Origin: Betaproteobacteria bacterium Ga0077532 | Lineage (GTDB): Bacteria > Pseudomonadota > Gammaproteobacteria > Burkholderiales > Ga0077523 | Direction: 5' to 3' | NCBI GenBank assembly: GCA_001464895.1 | Contig: LNEE01000040.1 | Span: 1-37,414, forward strand | DNA length: 37,414 bases | Shown here: positions 15,510 to 24,552 of the stretch, in pieces | Layout: each line of letters starts with the position of its first letter | Numbering within the stretch: position 1 is the stretch's first letter | Made by a program: the position numbers and the translations under genes | The notes under the pieces: model-generated | Databases searched by the model: none | Seen by the model: only the letters and a program-made list of their open reading frames with translations | What the model was told of the DNA's origin: nothing

Positions 15510-17201
15510 CTATGCCTCAGTTCCGTTGAGATTCGCCTCCACGTCCGCCAGCGTGAGCAGATTCGCCGAGTCCAGCGCTCCCGCTTCCACGCGCTTCAGC
15601 CGTATCACCCGTCGCGGGCGGGCGTCTGCGAAGAGCGCGCTCAGCTGCTTGCCGAGCTTGCCGGCAACCTCCGGCGTCTCGACCACATGCAGCACATGGA
15701 CGCGTGAGTACACGAGGCTGCGGAGTGCCACCGGCGGGAGCCGGATGCAGCGGGCGTCGATGCCGAGGTCCCGGGCCGTCTGCAGCAGCGTCTGCGTGGC
15801 GACGCGCCAGGCGTGCAGCGCTTCGCCGGCAGCGCGTGGCAGTTGGGCTGTCCATTCGATCCATTCCTGCATCAATTCGACCTGCCGATGTGCATCGACC
15901 GGGCTGCCGACCACGGCGGGCCTGGCCGACGGCGGTGAGAGGTCTGCGATGGGGCTGCTCTCGGTGCCGGCGTCGATGGCCTCCTCGATGGTTTGCAAGA
16001 TCGCGTCCAACTGCCGGCCGAACATCGCCACGCGGCGCGCGAAAGCCTCGTGCACGCTGCGCGTCGGCACCGAGTCGTCGTCGAGCAGATGCGGCACCAG
16101 TGCCGCTGCCTCCTCGACCTGACGGCACATCCGGACGATCGCCATCGCGAGCGCTTTCTGCAGCGGCCGTGCGAGGCCGTCCTCGAGATCCACGACATAC
16201 CGCCAGTCGAAGTCCGGCGCACGGCCCGGCAATGGATTCGTTGTGCCGCGGGCCGCTTCCGGCACCCGCGCACCGCGTTCGAACGCGTAGCCGCGCGGAT
16301 TGCAGAGCACGCGGACGCCCTGCGAGATCACGTCGAGCCCCGCGTGCAGGTGGCCGTGCGTCCACAGGTCGATGTCGTCGCGGTGCCGGGCGAGCAGCGC
16401 GTCCAATGGGCTGGCGTACGCGGCGACCCGGCGCAGATCGTCGCGGAGCGTCTCGCCGTTCCAGTTCGCGGGCAGGAAGTGCTCGTCAGTGATGCCGAAG
16501 GCCGCCAGCGAGCGGAATGTTGGCGAGTGATGCGTCACCACCACCGTGGGGCCGTCGAACGGCCGATCGAGCATGCGGTTCAGCCAGGCCACCGAGCGCA
16601 GGTGCTCCTGGTAGGCGATGGCGGGGTGGAACTTCGCGTCGTCGGCGAGCGCGGGATCGTCCTCGGGCAACGGCAGGTGCGCGGCGCGGCACTGGCGCCT
16701 GTACCACGCGAGGTTTCGTGATGACTCGAACCAGCGCGTGGCGCGGATCAGTTCGTAGTCATTCATCTGCCGATACGCCTGGTCGACAAGGCCGGGATGC
16801 CAGTCGCCGAAGGACGTCCAGAGCGTCGTGCCGAGGAAGCGCACACCCTGGATCGTGACCGGGTTGCGCTCCAGCACGTGCACCTGCGTACCCCGCGCAG
16901 CGGCGCGCGCAGCCGGCAGCACTTCGTCGAACTCGCGGTCGTAGTACTCGTGGTTGCCCATCACATAGACCACCGGCTTCCCGCACTTCGCGAGCCATCG
17001 CACGGCGTCCTCGACGGGACCGATGTCGCCGGAGGCCACGAGGATGTCGAACTCGAGATCGGCCGGCAGTTCGTAGGGGCCGAACTCCAGATGCACATCG
17101 GAGATGACGTGGATGCGCGGGAGCGGGCGGCGGCCCACGAGGGGCCAGAGCGCGGGTGTCTGGCCGACGGGATGGGCGGCTGGATCTTGGTGGGCGTTCA
17201 T
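15510..17201 (-). CDS. Metallophosphoesterase with long C-terminal extension
   Basis: A 563-residue protein with a calcineurin-like phosphoesterase domain (about 29-330). All metal-site motifs are present: D35 and H37 (SDVHLEF), D59 (SGDIG), N83-H84 (GNHEYYD), H224/H225 (VTHHSP) and H284/H286 (THGHLHAG). It should be a two-metal hydrolase of a phosphoester or nucleotide. The remaining 230 or so residues are helical-looking, contain no motif I recognise, and end in DVEANLNGTEA. The start at 17201 places the domain near the N-terminus; no strong Shine-Dalgarno is present and the frame stays open upstream through repeat sequence. It is transcribed alone, toward the family 1 array. Substrate is unknown. 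Confidence 0.87.
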   Translation of the reverse strand: MNAHQDPAAHPVGQTPALWPLVGRRPLPRIHVISDVHLEFGPYELPADLEFDILVASGDIGPVEDAVRWLAKCGKPVVYVMGNHEYYDREFDEVLPAARAAARGTQVHVLERNPVTIQGVRFLGTTLWTSFGDWHPGLVDQAYRQMNDYELIRATRWFESSRNLAWYRRQCRAAHLPLPEDDPALADDAKFHPAIAYQEHLRSVAWLNRMLDRPFDGPTVVVTHHSPTFRSLAAFGITDEHFLPANWNGETLRDDLRRVAAYASPLDALLARHRDDIDLWTHGHLHAGLDVISQGVRVLCNPRGYAFERGARVPEAARGTTNPLPGRAPDFDWRYVVDLEDGLARPLQKALAMAIVRMCRQVEEAAALVPHLLDDDSVPTRSVHEAFARRVAMFGRQLDAILQTIEEAIDAGTESSPIADLSPPSARPAVVGSPVDAHRQVELMQEWIEWTAQLPRAAGEALHAWRVATQTLLQTARDLGIDARCIRLPPVALRSLVYSRVHVLHVVETPEVAGKLGKQLSALFADARPRRVIRLKRVEAGALDSANLLTLADVEANLNGTEA

Positions 17202-17314
17202 GGCCAGGATTATCGCTGGCTCCGGGATGCCCTGGTGCAGTCCGTGGTCATTGCAGCAACCTCCCTTGGGTTGGAGCACGGCGCCTGTCGAGGAGGCATC
17301 TCGACCTAAATCAT
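17202..17314. other. Upstream region of the metallophosphoesterase gene
   Basis: A short non-coding stretch upstream of the minus-strand gene. It should contain its promoter, but no clear element can be named. Confidence 0.4.
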
Positions 17315-17343
17315 CGCTTTCGCGGGCTTGGCCCGCTCCTACA
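17315..17343 (-). repeat. REP-like element (family 2), reverse orientation
   Basis: One copy of the palindromic element whose reverse complement has the core TGTAGGAGCGG. It reads CGCTTTCGCGGGC, TTG, GCCCGCTCCTACA, with a GCGGGC/GCCCGC stem. It directly precedes a composite repeat that recurs near 28.9 kb. Confidence 0.88.
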
Positions 17344-17480
17344 GAACCGTGGCCCAGAGCCACGGCGGGTGGCGCATCAACGGGGGGATATACAAGGGGT
17401 TCTCCCCTTGTTCGTACGCCACGCGGGCTCCCCGCCGCGGGCCGGCAGGCCAGAGAGGCGGGCATGGCCCGCTCCTACAG
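17340..17480. repeat. Composite repeat with ACAAGGGG hairpin and terminal REP
   Basis: This segment of about 140 bp is shared, with scattered differences, with 28846-28980. In order it holds a GGCGCATC...CGGGGGGATAT segment, a perfect hairpin (ACAAGGGG at 17392-17399 and CCCCTTGT at 17404-17411, 4-base loop), a second GC-rich palindromic stretch around CCGCCGCGGGCCGGC, and a terminal REP copy at 17458-17480. A REP-like element also lies directly before it. The conserved order suggests one composite unit that has moved or been copied. It contains no protein-coding sequence that I can support. Confidence 0.85.
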
Positions 17481-17482
17481 GA

Positions 17483-18272
17483 GCCGCGGCCAATTCTCAC
17501 AGCGGGTGACGCGTCCGCCATACAGCCATCTGTCGCCAGCCCAAGCCCAGTGCCGCGACGCCCTTGATCGGTGCGCGCTGCCAACCGAATGGCGACGGCG
17601 GGTCCACGTGGCACGGGCCGGATGACCAGACACCCGACGGCGTCCGGCGTCGGCTTGGCCGCGTGACGTGAAGAGATGCATCCGGGCCACGCCGTCCGAT
17701 GGGGATGCGCCAACTTCCCGACCGCGCAACTGTGGGCATGCCGATTGCTGAATTGCGTGGTGCCAGGTGTGGTGCTTCTACGGGCGTGAAGAAATTGCTC
17801 GGGGGTGGATCATCGGGTTCATTGCGAGGCCGACGCCCACACCTGTATGCGTCAGCCCCGGGATGCGGCAGCGCCACGCTCTTCCAGGGCCTTCATGGCG
17901 GATCGTCCACCGCAGGAAGAGGCGTCCTCGTTGGTGGTGCGTCGGTCATGTCATCGATGTCCCGCCCTTGCAATGCGCCATCCGATTGCAGATGCTTCGG
18001 CGTGGGGATGGCCACTGCGCTGTGTTCCTTCATGCATCATCTGGGGAGGCTCTGCTTGCGTCGCGCGATCCGTGCAGACAGCGCAGGATCCTCAGTTTCA
18101 CCGACAGGAAGTCTTCGCATTTTTCTGCCGATGCCGCCACGGCTCACTGCGGCGCGGCTGCCACATCGACGTGGCACACAAGGGCGATCGGATGGCCAGC
18201 AGATTTTTTCTCGGTGCCTACCGCAGCGCCCTCGTTTACTCTTCGGCCCGACTCACGGACAGGAACAACGGC
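17483..18272. other. Gene-free stretch with no recognised content
   Basis: About 790 bp between the composite repeat and the hydrolase gene. Frames on both strands are open in places but their translations are rich in Arg, Ser, Pro, Cys and His and show no family pattern. The open frame upstream of the hydrolase start shares that non-protein character. T-rich runs occur around 18117-18125 and 18201-18208, upstream of the hydrolase, and could be part of a promoter region, but no paired elements can be called. Decayed sequence is possible. Confidence 0.45.
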
Positions 18273-19172
18273 ATGTACGACATCGTGGAAGGCCATGCCC
18301 CGTTTCGGGGTCACCAGACGTGGTACCGCGTCTGCGGAGATCTCGGCAGTGGATTGACCCCCCTGGTGGTGGCGCACGGCGGGCCCGGATGTACCCACGA
18401 CTACGTGGACGCGTTTCGCGACATCGCGGAAACCGGCCGCGCCGTCGTCCACTACGACCAGATCGGCAATGGCCGCTCCACACACCTTCGGGACAAGCCG
18501 GCCGACTTCTGGCAGCCCGCCCTGTTCCTCGATGAACTGGATTCGCTGCTGAAGCACCTCGGCATTCAAGACAACTACGCATTGCTGGGGCAGTCCTGGG
18601 GCGGCATGCTGGGGTCGGAGCACGCCGTCACCACCCCGTCGGGCCTCAAGGCGCTGATCATCGCGAATTCGCCCGCTTCCATGGGGCTGTGGCTGCAGGC
18701 CGCGGCACGCCTGCGCAGCGCACTGCCCGCGGAGGTCCAGGCCACGCTGCTGTCCCATGAAGTGGCGGGCACGATCGCCAGCGACGAGTACAAGGCGGCG
18801 TCCCAGGTCTTCTACCAGCGGCACGTCTGCCGCCTCGATCCCTGGCCTGACGAAGTGAAGCGTACGTTCGATGCGATGGACGCCGACCCGACGGTCTATC
18901 ACGCCATGAATGGGCCGACCGAGTTTCACGTCATCGGCAGCCTGAAGGACTGGTCGGTGATCGATCGCCTGCACGCCATCGATGTGCCGGTGCTGTTGAT
19001 CTCGGGCCGCCATGACGAAGCGGCGCCGGAGGTGGTTCAACCTTTTGCAGACCGCATCAAGGACGTCGAATGGGTGATCTTCGAGAACTCCAGCCACATG
19101 CCGCATGTGGAGGAAAGGGCAGCGTGCATGGGTGTGGTGACGGACTTCCTGAAGAGAAGGCTGGCCGCCTAG
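18273..19172 (+). CDS. Proline iminopeptidase-family alpha/beta hydrolase (peptidase S33)
   Basis: A 299-residue cytoplasmic alpha/beta hydrolase. The oxyanion motif is HGGPG (35-39), the nucleophile is S108 in GQSWGG, the acid is D248 (SGRHDE) and the base is H275 (NSSHMPH). Length and motif order fit proline iminopeptidases and the related amino-acid amidases. The start at 18273 is supported by AGGA 8 nt upstream and by the protein beginning where family members begin; the longer open frame upstream is not protein-like. It lies 58 bp before a complete peptide importer in the same direction, so it may trim imported peptides from their N-terminus. An amide or ester substrate is also possible for this family. 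Confidence 0.88.
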   Translation: MYDIVEGHAPFRGHQTWYRVCGDLGSGLTPLVVAHGGPGCTHDYVDAFRDIAETGRAVVHYDQIGNGRSTHLRDKPADFWQPALFLDELDSLLKHLGIQDNYALLGQSWGGMLGSEHAVTTPSGLKALIIANSPASMGLWLQAAARLRSALPAEVQATLLSHEVAGTIASDEYKAASQVFYQRHVCRLDPWPDEVKRTFDAMDADPTVYHAMNGPTEFHVIGSLKDWSVIDRLHAIDVPVLLISGRHDEAAPEVVQPFADRIKDVEWVIFENSSHMPHVEERAACMGVVTDFLKRRLAA

Positions 19173-19230
19173 ACCGCAGCGCGCACCGCCGGCCCTCGAG
19201 CGCATTCATCCCATTGTCTGGAAACTAGCC

Positions 19231-20169
19231 ATGCACCGTTTCCGTTTCGTGCTTTGGCGTCCCATTCAATTGCTGCCGGTTCTGTTCGGGATCAGCGTGC
19301 TCGTCTTCGTCATGGTGCGCTCCATTCCCGGCGACCCCGCGCGCATCCTGCTCGGCGTGCGCAGCACCCCGCAAGCGATCGCGCGCATTCGAGCGCAGTA
19401 CGGGCTGGACGAGCCGCTCTGGTTGCAATACTTCTACTTCCTGCGCAACCTGATGAACGGCGAGATGGGCAAGTCGATCATCTACCGGGTCGACACGCTC
19501 AAGCTGATCGACTCGCGCATCCAACCGACCATCTTCCTCGTGCTGGGCAGTGTCCTGCTGGCTGTCCTGATTGCGCTGCCGCTGGCCACCGGCGCTGCCC
19601 GCTATCGCGGGCGACTGGCGGACCACGCGATCCGCCTGATCTCCACCATCGGTCTGGGCCTCCCTGCCTTCTGGCTGGCGATCATGGTCATCCTGCTGTT
19701 CAGCATCTCGCTGGGTTGGTTCCCCGTATCGGGATACGGCAGCGATTGGGCCGAGCGCCTGCATCATCTCTTCCTGCCTTGCCTGACGGTGGCCCTGGCG
19801 CTGTCGGCCGTGCTGACGCGGAATTTGCGCGCCAGCCTCCTGATGGAGTTGCAGAACGACTACGTGACCGCTGCCCGGGCCCGCGGGCTGAGCGAGAACC
19901 GCATCTTCTGGCGTCATGTGATGCCCAACTCGCTCATTCCCACCATCAACCTGCTGGCGGTCAACATCGGCTGGCTGATCGGTGGCACGGTGGTGATCGA
20001 AAGCGTCTTTGCCATCCCCGGCCTGGGCCAGTTGCTGGTGAAAGCGATCATCAGCCGCGACTACATGGTCGTGCAGGGTGTCGTTCTCGTTTTTGCACTG
20101 GCCACCGTTGCAGTCAACCTGATCGCAGACCTGCTGACGGTGGCGCTGGACCCGAGGGTCAAGCTATGA
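19231..20169 (+). CDS. dppB: Peptide ABC transporter permease (DppB/OppB type)
   Basis: A 312-residue inner-membrane permease with about six membrane segments. It starts with the family pattern FVLWRPIQLLPVLFGISVLVF and includes RSIPGDPAR. The C-terminal coupling segment reads DYVTAARARGLSENRIFWRHVMPNS, the EAA-type loop that contacts the ATPases. The length is normal. GGAAA lies about 8 nt before the ATG. It is followed by an ATGA overlap with the next permease gene. Substrates of this family are di- and oligopeptides, nickel or opines; the neighbouring peptidase favours peptides. Confidence 0.92.
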   Translation: MHRFRFVLWRPIQLLPVLFGISVLVFVMVRSIPGDPARILLGVRSTPQAIARIRAQYGLDEPLWLQYFYFLRNLMNGEMGKSIIYRVDTLKLIDSRIQPTIFLVLGSVLLAVLIALPLATGAARYRGRLADHAIRLISTIGLGLPAFWLAIMVILLFSISLGWFPVSGYGSDWAERLHHLFLPCLTVALALSAVLTRNLRASLLMELQNDYVTAARARGLSENRIFWRHVMPNSLIPTINLLAVNIGWLIGGTVVIESVFAIPGLGQLLVKAIISRDYMVVQGVVLVFALATVAVNLIADLLTVALDPRVKL

Positions 20170-21011
20170 CGGCGATCCAAGGGTTCGCAGCATTCCGGCG
20201 CCGCGTGCTGCCGCGCGAGAGCACGCTGACCGCCGGCATCGTGATCCTGTCTGCCTGGCTACTGGTGGCCTTGTTCTGTCCGTGGCTGGCCCCGTACGAC
20301 CCGATTGCCCAGGACCCCTCCGCGACATTGCTCCCGCCCAATCCGGCGCATCCGTTCGGCTCGGACAACTTCGGCCGCGACATCCTTTCGCGGGTGATGT
20401 GGGGCGCTCGAATCGATCTGCAGATCTGCTTGATCGGCGTGGCCTTCCCGTTTCTTCTCGGGACGGTCATCGGCGCCGTGTCGGGGTACGTCGGCGGCGT
20501 GGTGGACACGCTTCTCATGCGCTTGATCGACATCGTCCTCGCGTTCCCTTTCCTGGTGCTGATGCTCGCGATCATCGCGATCCTGGGGCCGGGACTCGGC
20601 AGTTTCTACATCGCGATGGCGATGGTGGGCTGGGTCTCGTACGCGCGCCTCGTGCGGTCCCAGGTGCTGACGCTCAAGCACCGCGATTTCGTCCTGGCGG
20701 CACGCAGTCTGGGCTACAGCCATGGGCGCATCCTGTTCTTCCATCTGCTTCCCAACGCGCTCACCAGTTCGCTGGTCTTTGCCATGTCCGATTGCGTGCT
20801 CGTGCTGCTGAGCGGCGCGTCGGTGAGTTACCTCGGTCTCGGTGTGCAGCCCCCCGTCGCAGAGTGGGGCGTGATGGTCGCCGAAGGGCAGAGCTTCATC
20901 ACGACGGCCTGGTGGATCACCACGTTCCCCGGACTCGCGATCGTCGTCCTCGCGATGGGTTTCAGTTTTCTGGCCGACGGACTGGGCGACAAGTGGGGGG
21001 CGCGTCCGTGA
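20166..21011 (+). CDS. dppC: Peptide ABC transporter permease (DppC/OppC type)
   Basis: A 281-residue second permease. The start ATG at 20166 overlaps the dppB stop. Family patterns are the N-terminal segment around PWLAPYDPIAQDP, then HPFGSDNFGRDILSRVMWGAR, and the EAA loop HRDFVLAARSLGYSHGRILFFHLLPN. It ends with the usual FSFLADGLGDKWGARP. Its stop overlaps the GTG start of the first ATPase, so translation is coupled. Confidence 0.92.
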   Translation: MTAIQGFAAFRRRVLPRESTLTAGIVILSAWLLVALFCPWLAPYDPIAQDPSATLLPPNPAHPFGSDNFGRDILSRVMWGARIDLQICLIGVAFPFLLGTVIGAVSGYVGGVVDTLLMRLIDIVLAFPFLVLMLAIIAILGPGLGSFYIAMAMVGWVSYARLVRSQVLTLKHRDFVLAARSLGYSHGRILFFHLLPNALTSSLVFAMSDCVLVLLSGASVSYLGLGVQPPVAEWGVMVAEGQSFITTAWWITTFPGLAIVVLAMGFSFLADGLGDKWGARP

Positions 21012-22000
21012 CCCTCCTGCAGGTGTCGAACCTGACGATCGAAGACCGACTCGGAACGGCGCTCGTGGATGGCGTGACGCTGTCCGTCGATCGAGGCGAG
21101 ATCCTGGGGCTGGTGGGCGAGAGTGGATCGGGGAAGACGCTCGCCTGTCGCGCGATGATGCGCTTGCTGCCCGGGGATGGGCTGGCCATCCGCGGCGGCG
21201 AGATCCGGCTGAATGGCGCGGACGTCCTCGCCTACGACGACAAGCGGATGATGGCCGTGCGCGGGCGGGAGATCGGCATGATCTTCCAGAACCCCGCGAG
21301 TCATCTGAACCCCGTCATGACCATCGGCAAGCAGATCGCGGAAGGGCGCCGTTGGCATTTCGGTGCCAGCCGTCGAGAGGCGCGCCAGCAGGCGATCGAG
21401 TTGCTGCGGCAGGTCGGGATTCCGGACCCCGCACGAAGAGTGGACAACTATCCGCACGAGTTCTCCGGCGGCATGCGACAACGCGCCATGATCGCCGTGG
21501 CGCTCGCCTGCGAGCCGAAGCTGTTGATCGCCGATGAGCCGACGACCGCACTGGACGTGACGGTCCAGATGCAGGTCCTGCATCTTTTGCGCGACCTGCG
21601 CGATCGCCTGGGGCTCGCCGTGATTCTCATCACGCACGATCTCGGCGTGGTGGCGCAGACCTGCGATCGGATCGCCGTCATGTACGCGGGCCGGCTGTGC
21701 GAGACGGGCGGCAAGCGCCAGGTGCTGGGCGCGCCCCGGCACCCTTACACGCGCGGGCTCATCGAGTGCCAGCCCTCCAGCGACGGCGGGGTGGGGCGCA
21801 TGGTGACCATCCAGGGCCAACCGCCGCTGGCGCAGCGCTTCCCCGCCGGCTGCCGCTTCCATCCTCGATGCGGTCGTGCGACTACGGAATGCACGAGCAT
21901 TCAACCGGAGATGCGCGTCGACCCGGGCACCGACAACCACGCGGCGGCCTGCCACCACGCCGTGTCCGTGACGAACCGCGGGATGGTCCATGGCCAATAG
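21008..22000 (+). CDS. dppD: Peptide ABC transporter ATPase (DppD/OppD type)
   Basis: A 330-residue ATPase. The start is the GTG at 21008, overlapping the dppC stop; the in-frame sequence before it is a shadow. Walker A is GESGSGKT (37-44), the signature is FSGGMRQRAMIA, Walker B is LLIADEPTTALD and the switch is ILITHDL. The C-terminal oligopeptide domain carries Cys residues in GCRFHPRCGRATTEC, matching the Cys-rich tail that can bind a 4Fe-4S cluster in DppD-type proteins. The last 11 bp overlap the start of the partner ATPase. Confidence 0.93.
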   Translation: MTLLQVSNLTIEDRLGTALVDGVTLSVDRGEILGLVGESGSGKTLACRAMMRLLPGDGLAIRGGEIRLNGADVLAYDDKRMMAVRGREIGMIFQNPASHLNPVMTIGKQIAEGRRWHFGASRREARQQAIELLRQVGIPDPARRVDNYPHEFSGGMRQRAMIAVALACEPKLLIADEPTTALDVTVQMQVLHLLRDLRDRLGLAVILITHDLGVVAQTCDRIAVMYAGRLCETGGKRQVLGAPRHPYTRGLIECQPSSDGGVGRMVTIQGQPPLAQRFPAGCRFHPRCGRATTECTSIQPEMRVDPGTDNHAAACHHAVSVTNRGMVHGQ

Positions 22001-23015
22001 CACCTATCCCCTGCTCGAAGTGGAGAACCTCTCGGTCGCCTTTCCGGTGTCCGGTGGTTTCGGCTTCGGCAGGCGTTTCGTGCATGCGGTCAACGAGGTC
22101 TCCCTCTGCATCCAGGCGGGTGAGACCCTGGGGCTGGTGGGCGAGTCGGGCAGCGGGAAGAGCACGCTGGGCCGGGCCATCCTGCATCTCGAAAGAGCCA
22201 GCAGCGGGAGCGTGCGGTTCGAGGGTCGCGCGATCACCGGCGGGCTGCCGTCGGACATCGCGGCGTTGCGCGCGCAGACCGCCATGATCTTCCAGGACCT
22301 GTTCTCGTCCTTGAATCCGCGGCAGACCATCGGGGAAGGGATCGCCGAAGTGCTGCGGGTGCACGGCAAGGCCCAGGGGGCGGCGATTACCGCGCGCGTG
22401 GGCGAGCTGCTGACCCTGGTGGGCCTCGACCCCGAACACGCGACGCGCCGCCCCCAGGCCCTGAGCGGTGGACAGTGTCAGCGCGCTGGCATCGCCCGGG
22501 CGCTCGCGATCGAGCCCCGTCTGATCGTGGCCGACGAGTGTGTCGCGGCACTCGACGTTTCCATCCAGGCCCAGATCATCAACCTGCTGATGGACCTGCG
22601 CGAGCGCATGGGCCTCGCGATACTCTTCATCGCCCACGATCTGGCCGTCGTGCGCCGGCTGTGCGACCGGGTGGCGGTGATGTACCTGGGCCGGATCGTG
22701 GAGATGGGGCCGACGCACACCATCTTCGACCAGCCGCTCCACCCGTACACGTCGGCGCTGGTCGCCGCGATTCCGGAGATCGACCCCGATCGGCCGCTGC
22801 CCGCCGACCTGCTGCGGGGAGAGCCGCCGAGTCCGGTGTCGGTTCCCGCGGGTTGCCCTTTTCATCCCCGCTGTCTCCATGCCCTGCCCGCATGCGGACA
22901 TGGTCCAGCCCCTGAACTTCGGCACCGGGCCGATCATGCGTTTGCCTGCGTACTTCATGACCGTAGCAGTGACTCGATTCATCCACTGACCAAAGGAGCG
23001 TTGCAACATGAATAA
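21990..23015 (+). CDS. dppF: Peptide ABC transporter ATPase (DppF/OppF type)
   Basis: A 341-residue partner ATPase. Walker A is GESGSGKST (51-59), the signature is LSGGQCQRAGIARAL, Walker B is LIVADECVAALDVS and the switch is LFIAHDLAVV. The Walker B region has Cys where Pro is usual (DEC for DEP). The C-terminal HPRC-containing oligopeptide domain is present. The gene starts inside the end of dppD, and an AAGGAG sequence near its own end serves the following binding-protein gene, whose ATG overlaps the last 8 bp. Confidence 0.92.
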   Translation: MANSTYPLLEVENLSVAFPVSGGFGFGRRFVHAVNEVSLCIQAGETLGLVGESGSGKSTLGRAILHLERASSGSVRFEGRAITGGLPSDIAALRAQTAMIFQDLFSSLNPRQTIGEGIAEVLRVHGKAQGAAITARVGELLTLVGLDPEHATRRPQALSGGQCQRAGIARALAIEPRLIVADECVAALDVSIQAQIINLLMDLRERMGLAILFIAHDLAVVRRLCDRVAVMYLGRIVEMGPTHTIFDQPLHPYTSALVAAIPEIDPDRPLPADLLRGEPPSPVSVPAGCPFHPRCLHALPACGHGPAPELRHRADHAFACVLHDRSSDSIHPLTKGALQHE

Positions 23016-24519
23016 GCATTTCAAAGTGGCTGCCGCCGGGCTGATGCTCGCGGCGAGCCTGGTCTGCGAGGTGGCACAGGCCGCCGGCATTCTCACGATC
23101 GGCCGTCGCGAGGACAGCACCACGTTCGACCCGATCAAGTCGGCCCAGAACGCCGACAACTGGGTCTTCTCCAACGTGTTCGATGTGCTGATCCGCGTGG
23201 ACAACAGCGGCACGAAGCTCGTGCCGGGCATCGCGGAGAGCTGGACCATCTCGCCGGACGGGAAGGTCTACACATTGAAGTTGCGCGACACCAAGTTCTC
23301 GGACGGAACCCCCGTCACGGCCGCGGACGCCGCCTTCAGCCTGCTGCGCATCCGCGACAACGAAGGTTCGCTGTGGCGCGACTCGTACACGATCATCGAC
23401 ACGGCGCAGGCGAAGGACGCCCGCACCCTGGTCATCACCCTGAAGACGCCGTCGGCCGCGTTCCTGTCGCAGCTCGCGCTGCCGAACGCGTCGGTGCTTC
23501 CGCAGAAGGCGCTGACCAAGCAGGGTGAGGAGGACTTCGCGGAGCACCCCATCGGCTCCGGCGCCTTCATCGTCAAGGAATGGGCGCGCGGCGAGAGGGT
23601 CAGGCTGGTCAAGAATCCGTACTACTGGGAGGCGAGCAAGGTGAGCCTGGACGGCGTCGACTGGCTGACCCTGCCGGACGACAACACGCGCATGCTGAAG
23701 ATCCAGGCGGGTGAACTGGATGCGGCGCTCGGCGTGCCCTTCTCGCGCATCGCGTCGCTGAAGAAGGATCCCAACCTCATCGTCCTGCTCGATCGCTCGA
23801 CCCGTGAGGACCACCTGCTGATCAACCACTCGCGGGGCCCGCTCGGCAAGGTGGAAGTACGGCAGGCGCTGGACTTCGCCATCGACAAGAAGTCGATCAT
23901 CGACACGGTCACCTTCGGCTACGGAAAAGTCGCGAACTCCTTCATTCCCGAGGGCGCGCTGTACTACTACGCCGACAACCTCCGCCGTCCCTACGATCCC
24001 CAGAAGGCCAAGCAGCTGCTGGCCAGCGCGGGCGTGAAGAACCTCACCCTGAACTATCTGGTGAACGCGGGTGACGAGGTCGACGAACAGATTGCCGTCC
24101 TGTTGCAGCAGCAGCTTGCGAAGGCGGGCATCACCGCCAAGCTGCAGAAGGTGGATCCCAGCCAGAGCTGGGACATGCTGGTGGCCGGCGACTACGACAT
24201 CTCCGTCATGTACTGGACCAATGACATTCTCGACCCGGATCAGAAGACCACGTTCGTCGTTGGCCACGATTCGAACATGAACTACATGACCCGCTATCAG
24301 AACGAGCAGGTCAAGGCGAAGGTGGCCGCGGCGCGCATCGAGACGGACCCGGCCAAGCGCAAGCAGATGTACATCGACCTGCAGAAGATGGCCAAGGCCG
24401 ACGTGAACTGGATCGACCTCTACTACAGCCCGTACCGCAACGTCACGCGCAAGAACGTGAAGGGTTTCATTCAGAACCCCCTGGGCCGGTTCACGCTGGA
24501 AGAGACGGTGAAGAAGTAA
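23008..24519 (+). CDS. Peptide ABC transporter substrate-binding protein (SBP_bac_5)
   Basis: A 503-residue periplasmic receptor. The Sec signal peptide runs to about residue 25 (MNKHFKVAAAG...VAQAAG). The mature part has the SBP family 5 patterns TFDPIKSAQNADNW, LVPGIAESWTISPDGKVYTLKLRD and the PYYWE region. The start has a strong AAGGAG about 10 nt upstream, within the end of dppF. Placing the receptor last, with its own strong ribosome site, fits its need for higher expression. It is followed at once by the family 2 repeat cluster, which may protect or end the message. The ligand is presumably a short peptide. Confidence 0.93.
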   Translation: MNKHFKVAAAGLMLAASLVCEVAQAAGILTIGRREDSTTFDPIKSAQNADNWVFSNVFDVLIRVDNSGTKLVPGIAESWTISPDGKVYTLKLRDTKFSDGTPVTAADAAFSLLRIRDNEGSLWRDSYTIIDTAQAKDARTLVITLKTPSAAFLSQLALPNASVLPQKALTKQGEEDFAEHPIGSGAFIVKEWARGERVRLVKNPYYWEASKVSLDGVDWLTLPDDNTRMLKIQAGELDAALGVPFSRIASLKKDPNLIVLLDRSTREDHLLINHSRGPLGKVEVRQALDFAIDKKSIIDTVTFGYGKVANSFIPEGALYYYADNLRRPYDPQKAKQLLASAGVKNLTLNYLVNAGDEVDEQIAVLLQQQLAKAGITAKLQKVDPSQSWDMLVAGDYDISVMYWTNDILDPDQKTTFVVGHDSNMNYMTRYQNEQVKAKVAAARIETDPAKRKQMYIDLQKMAKADVNWIDLYYSPYRNVTRKNVKGFIQNPLGRFTLEETVKK

Positions 24520-24552
24520 GGCGGTCTCGGGCGGGGGGCGTACCCCAGCCCT

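Noticed and set aside
14433..15707. Long open frames over the 15 kb repeat array
   Set aside because: They consist of the 130 bp repeat read in rotating frames, since 130 is not a multiple of three, and differ from any protein family. The absence of stops follows from the GC-rich repeat sequence.
18168..18200. Possible sigma-54 promoter before the hydrolase gene (TGGCACACAAGGGCG)
   Set aside because: The -24 half fits, but the required GC of the -12 element is missing at the right spacing.
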